8,199 nt of DNA from Deltaproteobacteria bacterium (GTDB lineage Bacteria > Myxococcota > Polyangia > Haliangiales > Haliangiaceae). Shown here piece after piece: positions 1 to 5,606 of the stretch. Under the pieces are notes generated by a model that saw nothing but the letters and a program-made list of their open reading frames with translations, was not told the DNA's origin and did no database searches. The number at the start of each line of letters is the position of its first letter. The stretch's first letter is position 1. A program made the translations under genes and the position numbers. The stretch is from NCBI GenBank assembly GCA_018262455.1, contig JAGSPR010000310.1, positions 1 to 8,199 of the forward strand, given 5' to 3'.

Positions 1-710
1 TCCTCGACCAGCACAAGCAGACCACCAACCAGAAGTACTTCGACCAGCTCGTCACGGCCGGCGCGCAGGTCAAGTGGAGCAGCCCGCAGTTCACCTACGC
101 GCACGCCAAGTTCATCGTCGTCGACGGCAAGACCGCGTTGATCTCGACCGGGAACTTCTCGAAGTCGTACTCGATCGAGCTCGAACGCAACTTCGTCGCG
201 ACCGATCAGGATCCCGCCGATGTCGCCGATCTGGTCCAGCTGTTCGCGGCGGACTGGGAGGGCCAGCCGCTCACCATGGCGTGCACGCGCCTGGTCGTGT
301 CGCCGATCAATGCGCGCGAACGGATCCTCGCGGTGATCGCCGGCGCGCAGGCGACGCTCGAGATCGAGTCGATGCAGTTCGCGGATCCCGCGGTCCGTGA
401 CGCGGTGGCCGCGCGGGTCGCCGCGGGCGTCCAGGTCCGGGTCCTGCTCGCCGACGCCGGATGGATCGATGCCAACGCCGCTGCGGCGACGTTTCTCGGC
501 AACCTCGGGGTGCCCGTGAAGTGGATCCCGCACCTCCACACGAAGGCGATCGTCGCGGATGGCACGACCGCGTACGTCGGGTCGGAGAACCTCAGCTTCA
601 CGTCGCTCGACAAGAACCGCGAGGTCGGGCTGGTGCTGGTCGAGGCGCCATCGATCGCGCCGCTGCAGGCCACGTTCGAGCAGGACTGGGCGGTCGGGAC
701 GAGCTTCTGA
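1..710 (+). CDS. Phospholipase D-like protein with two HKD motifs (5' end outside window)
   Basis: This is a partial gene: the reading frame is open from the left edge (first full codon at 3) and stops with TGA at 708-710, giving about 235 visible residues. It has two copies of the PLD signature HxK(x)4D. The first is HAKFIVVD at 102-125, followed by a GNFS motif; the second is HTKAIVAD at 537-560, followed by GSENLS. A linker beginning near GQPLTMA separates the two lobes. Two HKD motifs form one active site in the phosphatidyltransferase/phosphodiesterase family, in which the His makes a phospho-enzyme intermediate. Both visible motifs are intact, so the enzyme is probably active. The substrate (phospholipid, as in cardiolipin synthases, or nucleic acid) cannot be told from this portion, and any signal peptide would lie in the missing N-terminus. 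An internal ATG at 138 would cut off the first HKD and is not the likely start. The gene converges on the amidase and looks unrelated to the operon further right. Confidence 0.88.
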   Translation, partial: LDQHKQTTNQKYFDQLVTAGAQVKWSSPQFTYAHAKFIVVDGKTALISTGNFSKSYSIELERNFVATDQDPADVADLVQLFAADWEGQPLTMACTRLVVSPINARERILAVIAGAQATLEIESMQFADPAVRDAVAARVAAGVQVRVLLADAGWIDANAAAATFLGNLGVPVKWIPHLHTKAIVADGTTAYVGSENLSFTSLDKNREVGLVLVEAPSIAPLQATFEQDWAVGTSF

Positions 711-728
711 TCGCTAGCGACGCGTCGC
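711..728. repeat. Two overlapping perfect palindromes at the convergent gene junction
   Basis: TCGCTAGCGA (711-720) and GCGACGCGTCGC (717-728) are each perfectly self-complementary and share 717-720. They cover the 3-bp gap between the PLD stop and the amidase stop, plus the last codons of the amidase. No T-tract lies on either side, so a classical intrinsic terminator is not shown. A role in ending the two converging transcripts, or as a protein-binding site, is conjecture. Confidence 0.45.
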
Positions 729-2147
729 GGGGTGGCTGAATGGCTGCGCCGACTCGAGCTGCGCGGCGGTCCGCAGCAGCAGGTCCTCGCGGCCGTAGGC
801 GGCGACGAGCTGGACGCCGATCGGTAGCCCGTCGCCATTGCGGTACAGCGGGAGCGAGCACGCGGGCTGGCCGGTGGCGTTGAACGGGGCGGTGAACGGC
901 GCGAAGTCGGCGGCGCGGAAGATGCCCGCCAGCGGATCGTCGTCGGGCGACCGGAACGTGCCCAGCCGCGGCGGCGGTTCGGTCACCGTCGGGGTGAGCC
1001 ACAGATCGTGGCGCGTCCAGAACTCGGCGACGCGCCGGCTGACGCGGTGGATCCAGCGCCAGGATTCGGCATAGCCCGGTCCCGTGATCATCCGGCCGAG
1101 CTCGCCGAGCGCCCAGGTCAGCCGCTCGAGCTCGTGCGGCTCGATCGGGCGGCCGATCGCCTGCGCCGCCTCGTCGAGCTCCATCGCCACGCCGACCACC
1201 CAGATCGCCAGGAAGCGCGGGACCCACTCGGGATCGTGGAGCGCCTCGATCTCCACGGGCTCGACCTTGTGCCCCTGTGCCGCGAGGAGCCGGGCGGCGT
1301 GTGCGACCGCAGCGATGCAGTCGGGATGCGACTCGACGAGGCCACGGTCTGGCGTCAGGTGCCGGGTCGCGAAGCCGATCCGGAGCTGGCGCGCAGGGAC
1401 ATCGAGCTCTCCGAGGTAGCGCGAGATCTGGGTCGGGGCGGTGTACGGATCGCCGAGCTGCGGGCCGGCGAGGATGTCGAGCACTGCTGCCGAGTCACGA
1501 ACCGAGCGCGTCAGCACGTGCTCGTTGACCAACCCGCCGTTGACATCACCGAGATGCGGCGCGAACGAGATCCTGCCGCGACTGGGCTTGAGCCCGAACA
1601 GGCCGCAACAGCTCGCCGGGATGCGGATCGAGCCGCCGCCATCGTTGCCGTGGGCGATCGGGACCATGCCCGCCGCGACGGCACCCGCCGAGCCCCCGCT
1701 CGAGCCGCCGGTGGTGCGCGACGGATCGTAGGGATTGCGGCTCGGTGGCCACGCAGGCGGCTCGGCGGAGGGCAGGATCCCGAGCTCGGACGTGTTCGTC
1801 TTGCCGACGACGATGAACCCCGCGCGTCGCAACGTCGCCACCAGGTGGCTGTCGTTCGCGTGGCGAAAGCCCGCGCGCTTGAGCGGCAGGAGCCCGCCGG
1901 TGTGCAGGGCACCTCCGACCGTGGAGACGAGGTCCTTGATCAAGATCGGCACGCCGCGGAACGGCCCATGCGGGGCGTCGAGAGCGGCCGCGCGTGCCTC
2001 GTCATAGAGTGGGATGATCACCGCGCCGAGCTCGGCGTTGTGATGCTCGATCCGCGCGATCGCCGCTTCGACCAGCTCGCCGGGCGACGCGTCTCCCGAT
2101 TTGACGAGCGCCGCACACGCGGTCGCGTCGAGCTCGGACAGCTGCAT
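714..2147 (-). CDS. Amidase-signature family hydrolase
   Basis: A full-length 477-aa protein of the amidase signature family, which hydrolyses C-N amide bonds with a Ser-cisSer-Lys triad. All three residues are visible: Lys71 (ILIKDL), cis-Ser149 in TTGGSSGGS, and nucleophile Ser173 in [10 protein letters not shown]. The 78- and 24-residue spacings match the family. The stretch [15 protein letters not shown] and the overall length resemble 6-aminohexanoate-cyclic-dimer hydrolase (NylA)-type and aryl-amidase members more than GatA, and no gatB or gatC lies beside it. There is no signal peptide, so it is probably cytoplasmic. The ATG at 2145-2147 has only a weak upstream GGCGG. It is transcribed divergently from the catabolic operon across an 85-bp gap, so the two may share regulation. 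An aryl amide that yields the acid used by the ligase at 5603 is an attractive substrate, but this is inferred from position only. Confidence 0.9.
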   Translation of the reverse strand: MQLSELDATACAALVKSGDASPGELVEAAIARIEHHNAELGAVIIPLYDEARAAALDAPHGPFRGVPILIKDLVSTVGGALHTGGLLPLKRAGFRHANDSHLVATLRRAGFIVVGKTNTSELGILPSAEPPAWPPSRNPYDPSRTTGGSSGGSAGAVAAGMVPIAHGNDGGGSIRIPASCCGLFGLKPSRGRISFAPHLGDVNGGLVNEHVLTRSVRDSAAVLDILAGPQLGDPYTAPTQISRYLGELDVPARQLRIGFATRHLTPDRGLVESHPDCIAAVAHAARLLAAQGHKVEPVEIEALHDPEWVPRFLAIWVVGVAMELDEAAQAIGRPIEPHELERLTWALGELGRMITGPGYAESWRWIHRVSRRVAEFWTRHDLWLTPTVTEPPPRLGTFRSPDDDPLAGIFRAADFAPFTAPFNATGQPACSLPLYRNGDGLPIGVQLVAAYGREDLLLRTAAQLESAQPFSHPATRR

Positions 2148-2232
2148 CCGCCGACTCTATCCGTAGCACCCCACGCGGAGCGACGCCTCGGCCGCTTTCG
2201 GCAGAGGCCGGGCTCGCAGTAAGGTCACCCCC
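2148..2232. promoter_or_regulatory. Divergent promoter region between amidase and catabolic operon
   Basis: These 85 bp separate the start of the minus-strand amidase from the start of the plus-strand operon, so promoters for both units should lie here or just inside the flanking genes. I could not assign convincing -35/-10 boxes in either direction. The region contains the stem-loop at 2185-2208 and, near its right end, AAGG at 2221-2224, which is 8 nt before the SDR ATG and acts as its Shine-Dalgarno site. No regulator gene is adjacent. Confidence 0.55.
2185..2208. promoter_or_regulatory. Inverted repeat / stem-loop upstream of the operon
   Basis: The arms GCCTCGGCCG (2185-2194) and CGGCAGAGGC (2199-2208) pair at 9 of 10 positions around the 4-nt loop CTTT. 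The repeat ends 24 bp before the SDR start codon. It could be a dyad operator for a shared regulator of the two divergent units, or an RNA hairpin in the operon leader. The short loop suits a hairpin better than a typical spaced operator. It is not followed by a T-tract, so it is not a canonical terminator. Confidence 0.5.
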
Positions 2233-2988
2233 ATGAGCCCGACCCTGGAAGGCAAGCGCGCGCTGGTCACCGGCGGTGGCCGCGGGATCGGTGCCGCGGT
2301 CGCGCGAGCGCTGGCCGGGGCGGGTGCCCACGTGGTGGTGTGCGGTCGCCACAAGCCGGACCTCGACGCGGTCGCGAAGGAGATCGGCGGCGCCGCGCTC
2401 CGCATCGATCTCACGGACCGCGCGGCAACGGACGCGGCGATGGCGTCGGTGGGGCACATCGATGTGCTGGTCAACAATGCAGGTGCCGCGGAGAGCGCCT
2501 CCCTCGAGCGCACCACGGATGCGCTGTGGGACCGCATCCTCGAGCTCGACGTCACCTCCGCATTTCGCGTCACCCGCGCGCTCGTACCTGGGATGATCAA
2601 GGCGGGGTGGGGGCGCGTCATCAACATCGCGTCCAACGCCGGGGTCTCGGGCTACGGCTACTCGGCTGCGTACTGCGCCGCGAAGCACGCGCTGGTCGGG
2701 ATGACGCGCGGGCTGGCGATCGACCTCGCACGCACCGGCGTCACGATCAACGCGCTGTGCCCCGGCTGGGTGGAGACGCAGATGGCCGAGGAGGCGGTCA
2801 CCCGGATCGCCGCCAAGACCGGGCGCTCGGTCGACGAAGCGCGGACCTCGCTCGCCTCGATGAGCCCTCAGCGCCGGATGATCCTCCCCGAGGAGGTGGC
2901 CCACGCCGCGATGATGCTATGCCCGCATGATGCGCGCGGCATCCACGGGCAGACGATCGTGATCGATGGAGGGGCGGTGATGAAGTGA
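2233..2988 (+). CDS. SDR family oxidoreductase, probable 3-hydroxyacyl-CoA dehydrogenase type
   Basis: A 251-aa classical short-chain dehydrogenase/reductase, the first gene of the operon. The Rossmann signature TGGGRGIG is at residues 13-20 and NNAG at 81-84. The catalytic Ser134 and the Tyr147-xxx-Lys151 motif have the usual 13-residue spacing, and the chain ends with the family's IDGG motif. The usual catalytic Asn of the helix-4 region appears to be Asp106 (LELDVTSAF), a frequent substitution. Arg39, just after the second beta strand (VVVCGR), suggests a preference for NADP(H). FabG-like reductases share this layout. With a CoA ligase, acyl-CoA dehydrogenase and crotonase in the same operon, oxidation or reduction of a hydroxy/oxo-acyl-CoA ring intermediate is more likely than fatty acid synthesis. 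The start is ATG 2233, with AAGG 8 nt upstream. The stop overlaps the next start by 4 bp. Confidence 0.88.
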   Translation: MSPTLEGKRALVTGGGRGIGAAVARALAGAGAHVVVCGRHKPDLDAVAKEIGGAALRIDLTDRAATDAAMASVGHIDVLVNNAGAAESASLERTTDALWDRILELDVTSAFRVTRALVPGMIKAGWGRVINIASNAGVSGYGYSAAYCAAKHALVGMTRGLAIDLARTGVTINALCPGWVETQMAEEAVTRIAAKTGRSVDEARTSLASMSPQRRMILPEEVAHAAMMLCPHDARGIHGQTIVIDGGAVMK

Positions 2989-3401
2989 GTACGGACGAAG
3001 TCTTCGTGACGGGCTGGCCGAAGCCGAAGGGTTATGCGAACGGCCGCGTGGGACATGGCGACGCACTCCACATCGGCGGCCAGATCGGCTGGGACGAGCG
3101 GGGCCACTTCGGCGACCAGGGGCTCGTCCCGCAGTTCGCGAAGGCGCTCGACAACGTGCTCGCGGTCGTTCGTGCCGGTGGCGGGACGCCGTCGGACATC
3201 GCGACGATGACCGTCTACGTCACCAGCATCGCCGACTACCGAACCTCGCGGTCCCAGCTCGGGCCGATCTGGCGCGAGCGGATGGGCCAGCACTACCCGG
3301 CGATGGCGCTCGTCGCGGTCACCGCGCTCGTCGAGCCAGACGCCGTCGTCGAGATCGAGGCCGTCGCCTACATCTCGCGGCACGCGGGAGGCCAGCCGTG
3401 A
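2985..3401 (+). CDS. Rid (YjgF/YER057c/UK114) family protein lacking the catalytic Arg
   Basis: A 138-aa single-domain protein of the Rid family, cytosolic trimers whose archetype RidA hydrolyses reactive enamines and imines. Family landmarks are HIGGQIGW (29-36), FAKALDNVLAVVRAGG (51-66), the TVYVTSIADY region and VEIEAVA (122-128). Aligned by eye to E. coli RidA, Tyr17 corresponds to Tyr18 and Glu120 to Glu123. Ser30 is replaced by Gly31, and the carboxylate-binding Arg105 by Met107 (HYPAMALV instead of a PAR motif). Rid subgroups without this Arg are known and generally lack the standard imine deaminase activity, so the name RidA would over-claim. It starts with GTG at 2985 inside a GTGA overlap with the SDR stop, with GGAGG at 2968-2972 as ribosome site, implying translational coupling. 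The context suggests action on an amino- or oxo-cyclohexenyl-CoA intermediate, by an unknown mechanism. Confidence 0.85.
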   Translation: MSTDEVFVTGWPKPKGYANGRVGHGDALHIGGQIGWDERGHFGDQGLVPQFAKALDNVLAVVRAGGGTPSDIATMTVYVTSIADYRTSRSQLGPIWRERMGQHYPAMALVAVTALVEPDAVVEIEAVAYISRHAGGQP

Positions 3402-4207
3402 TCCAGTCCAAGTCATTCGCGTCCGAGCTCGCGCAGGGAGTTGCGACGCTGACGCTCGATCGCCCCCTGCGGCGAAACGCGCTCACGTTCGAGATCTATC
3501 AGGAGCTTGCCGACGCGTTCGAGAGCCTCGATCGCCACGACGACGTGCGCGCGGTCGTGATCACCGGGCGCGGCCAGGGCTTCTGCTCGGGCGGCGATCA
3601 GGACGACATCATCAAGCACCTGCTCGGTCGCGACACGCCCGCGCTGCTCGACTTCACGCGTGCCACCGGCAGGCTGATCGCGGCGATGCGGCGATGCCGG
3701 CGCCCGATCATCGCGGCGGTCAACGGCGTTGCCGTCGGCGCGGGTGCGGTGATCGCGTGCGCGAGCGATCTGCGGATCGCCGCCGCGGGCGCGCGCTTCG
3801 GCTTCATCTTCCCGGCGGTCGGGCTGTCGGGCGCCGACATGGGGGTGACGTATCTGCTGCCGCGGATCGTCGGGCTTGGCCACGCCTCCGAGCTGCTGTT
3901 CTTCGGCGAGATCATCGGCGCCCCGCGCGCGCTGGAGATCGGGCTGGTCAACCGCGTGGTCGCCGACGGGCCCGCCGCGGTCGTGATGGCCCAGGACTGG
4001 GCGTTGCGGCTCGCGAAGGGGCCCGCGTTTGCCCACGCGATGACCAAGCAGATGATCGAGAGCGAGCACTCGATGGCGCTGGGTGATGCGATCGAGGCCG
4101 AGGCGCAGGCCCAGGCGCTGTGCATGCAGCATCCTGACTTCGCGGAGGCGCACGCGGCCTTCAAGGACAAGCGACCCGCGCGGTTTCGCGGCGCGCCGGG
4201 CGAGTAG
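3398..4207 (+). CDS. Crotonase-fold (enoyl-CoA hydratase/isomerase family) protein with atypical active site
   Basis: A 269-aa crotonase-superfamily member. The CoA thioester oxyanion-hole segments are GFCSGGD (61-67) and NGVAVGAG (109-116), and the DRPLRRNAL start is typical. The two hydratase glutamates are missing: by eye, Val118 sits where GGGCEL carries its Glu, and Phe138 where QPE carries the second. The motif GLSGADMG (142-149), then LLPRIVG, supplies Asp147 as the likely acid/base, as in some isomerase and less-characterised branches. It may therefore be an isomerase, a hydratase of another type, or a ring-opening beta-diketone hydrolase (BadI-like), rather than a standard 2-enoyl-CoA hydratase. 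The start is GTG 3398 in a GTGA overlap with the Rid stop, and GGGAGG (3386-3391) 6 nt upstream supports it. The small 72-aa gene follows after 12 bp. Confidence 0.85.
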   Translation: MIQSKSFASELAQGVATLTLDRPLRRNALTFEIYQELADAFESLDRHDDVRAVVITGRGQGFCSGGDQDDIIKHLLGRDTPALLDFTRATGRLIAAMRRCRRPIIAAVNGVAVGAGAVIACASDLRIAAAGARFGFIFPAVGLSGADMGVTYLLPRIVGLGHASELLFFGEIIGAPRALEIGLVNRVVADGPAAVVMAQDWALRLAKGPAFAHAMTKQMIESEHSMALGDAIEAEAQAQALCMQHPDFAEAHAAFKDKRPARFRGAPGE

Positions 4208-4209
4208 AC

Positions 4210-4215
4210 AAGGAG
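4210..4215 (+). promoter_or_regulatory. Strong ribosome binding site for the 72-aa gene
   Basis: AAGGAG lies 4 nt before the ATG at 4220, in the short gap after the crotonase stop. It is the closest match to the anti-Shine-Dalgarno consensus in this operon and supports the small downstream frame as a translated gene. Confidence 0.7.
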
Positions 4216-4219
4216 TCAT

Positions 4220-4438
4220 ATGGAGCTCTCGGGCAAGGCACTCATTCATGTGGTCGAAGCGGTCAAGCAGCGCCTCGCGTCGTACGATCGCGAGCTCGCA
4301 GGCAAGGCGCTGTCCGACGACGCGCGATCGGACATCGAGAACGACAAGCTGTTCCTGGTCGCGCTCTTGAGCGACATGGAGGCCGAGACCGAAGGTCGGC
4401 CAAAGCATCGGCGAGCGACCGAGCCGGGCCACGCCTGA
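4220..4438 (+). CDS. Small hypothetical protein (72 aa) inside the catabolic operon
   Basis: I do not recognise this protein. It is 72 residues long and charged. A probable helix at about 5-30 (KALIHVVEAVKQRLASYDREL) is followed by ALSDDARSDIENDKLFLVALLSDME (31-54), which also looks helical, and then by a basic, probably disordered tail. There are no Cys residues, signal peptide or membrane segment, so a soluble two-helix protein is likely. The strong AAGGAG site, the 12-bp spacing from the crotonase stop and the same-strand position between two catabolic genes support its being real. It could be a partner or scaffold for a neighbouring enzyme, such as the acyl-CoA dehydrogenase that follows, or a small regulator. 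Nothing in the sequence decides. Confidence 0.72.
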   Translation: MELSGKALIHVVEAVKQRLASYDRELAGKALSDDARSDIENDKLFLVALLSDMEAETEGRPKHRRATEPGHA

Positions 4439-4461
4439 TGCGGCGAGCGGCTGCCCGATGA
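4438..4461 (+). other. Possible 7-codon minigene linking the 72-aa gene to the acyl-CoA dehydrogenase
   Basis: ATG at 4438-4440 overlaps the final base of the 72-aa gene's TGA. It opens a seven-codon frame (MRRAAAR) whose TGA (4459-4461) overlaps the acyl-CoA dehydrogenase ATG in an ATGA. The dehydrogenase has no clear Shine-Dalgarno site of its own. The minigene could carry terminating ribosomes across the 19-bp gap to re-initiate at 4458. A chance occurrence is quite possible. Confidence 0.25.
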
Positions 4462-5606
4462 GGCTGTCGAGTGACGACCTGGCGATGTTCTTCGACGCCG
4501 GACATCTGGCGCTCGCCGAGCGATTGCGTGCCGCGGCGCCGGCGCTCGAAGCCGTCGAGCGCCCCGACGCGTATCCGGACGAACCGAGCCGCGATCGCGC
4601 AGCTGCCGGCGCGCTCGCCGCGGGTGGGCTGCTCGATCTCGTCGTGCCCGCGGGTCCGCTGGATGCGCGTTCGCTGTGCCTCGCGCGCGAGATGCTCGGG
4701 TACGTCTCGCCACGTGCCGACTCGATCTTCGCGGTGCAGGGCCTTGGCACCCACTCGGTCTTGCTCGCCGGGAGCGCCGCGCAACGCGTCCAGCTCGCCG
4801 GCTTCGCGCGTGGCACCTCGATCGCCGCGTTCGCGCTGACCGAGCCCGAAGCTGGGAGCGATGTCGCTGCGATCCAGACCCGCGCCACGCCGACCCTCGA
4901 CGGCTACCGGCTCGATGGCGACAAGCTGTTCATCTCGAACCTGGGCATCGCCGACCATGCGACGGTGTTCGCCACGATCGATCCGGCGCTCGGCTCGCGG
5001 GGGCTGACCGCGTTCTGGATCCCGCTCGACACGCCGGGCGTCACCGTCCGGCCGATGACCGCGATCGCGGCTCATCCGATCGGCGCGCTCGAGCTCCGTG
5101 GGGCCACGGTTCCGGCGACCGCGCGGATCGGTGAGGACGGGCAGGGGATGAAGCTCGCGCTGCAGACGCTCGATGCGTTCCGGGTGTCGGTCGGGGCCGC
5201 GGCCGTCGGCATGGCGCGCCGCGCATTCGACGAGGCGCTCGGCTTCGTCACCCGGCGCGTCCAGTTCGGCAAGCCGCTGTCCGAGCAGCCGCTCGTCCAG
5301 GCGCACCTCGCCGACATGATCGTCGACCTCGATGCGGCGCGCCTGCTCGTGCTCCGCGCCGCGCATCGCAAGGACACGACGGGCGGCCGCGTCACCACCG
5401 AGGTGTCGATCGCCAAGCTCGGCGCAACCGAGGCGGCGCAGCGCGTGATCGATCGTGCGGTCCAGCTGTTCGGCGGTCGCGGGGTGATGGCGGGGGCGGT
5501 GGTGGAGCTGCTGTATCGCGCGATCCGGCCGTTGCGCATCTACGAAGGTACGAGCGAGATCCAGCGGACGATCATCGGACGCGCGCTCGCACAGGGAGCC
5601 CCATGA
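4458..5606 (+). CDS. Acyl-CoA dehydrogenase (FAD-dependent)
   Basis: A 382-aa acyl-CoA dehydrogenase, which introduces an alpha,beta double bond into an acyl-CoA thioester and passes electrons to electron-transfer flavoprotein. The first family signature FALTEPEAGSD is at 125-135. QFGKPL (269-274) and QLFGGRG (336-342) contact FAD and the dimer partner. RIYEGTSEIQR (360-370) carries the catalytic base, Glu363 in the MCAD Glu376 position. The N-terminal helical domain is unusual: VVPAGPLDARSLCL (62-75) replaces the common P-E-x-x-G-G-x-G loop, so this region is shortened and may shape a non-fatty-acid pocket. In this operon the substrate is probably a cyclic or ring-derived acyl-CoA. The ATG at 4458 lacks a clear Shine-Dalgarno site; a second in-frame ATG is at 4485. 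The stop overlaps the ligase start (ATGA). No etfAB genes are in view. Confidence 0.92.
   Translation: MRLSSDDLAMFFDAGHLALAERLRAAAPALEAVERPDAYPDEPSRDRAAAGALAAGGLLDLVVPAGPLDARSLCLAREMLGYVSPRADSIFAVQGLGTHSVLLAGSAAQRVQLAGFARGTSIAAFALTEPEAGSDVAAIQTRATPTLDGYRLDGDKLFISNLGIADHATVFATIDPALGSRGLTAFWIPLDTPGVTVRPMTAIAAHPIGALELRGATVPATARIGEDGQGMKLALQTLDAFRVSVGAAAVGMARRAFDEALGFVTRRVQFGKPLSEQPLVQAHLADMIVDLDAARLLVLRAAHRKDTTGGRVTTEVSIAKLGATEAAQRVIDRAVQLFGGRGVMAGAVVELLYRAIRPLRIYEGTSEIQRTIIGRALAQGAP

Noticed and set aside
138..710. Start of the PLD-like gene at the internal ATG 138
   Set aside because: The frame is open to the window edge and the first HKD motif lies upstream of 138.
1008..2222. 404-codon open frame on the plus strand opposite the amidase
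   Set aside because: The amidase on the minus strand has a full catalytic triad; this frame is Arg/Asp-rich with no domain.
3413..4888. 491-codon open frame on the minus strand opposite the crotonase, 72-aa and dehydrogenase genes
   Set aside because: It has no recognisable domain, is Arg/Ala/Asp-rich and spans three well-supported plus-strand genes; it is an antisense shadow typical of high GC.
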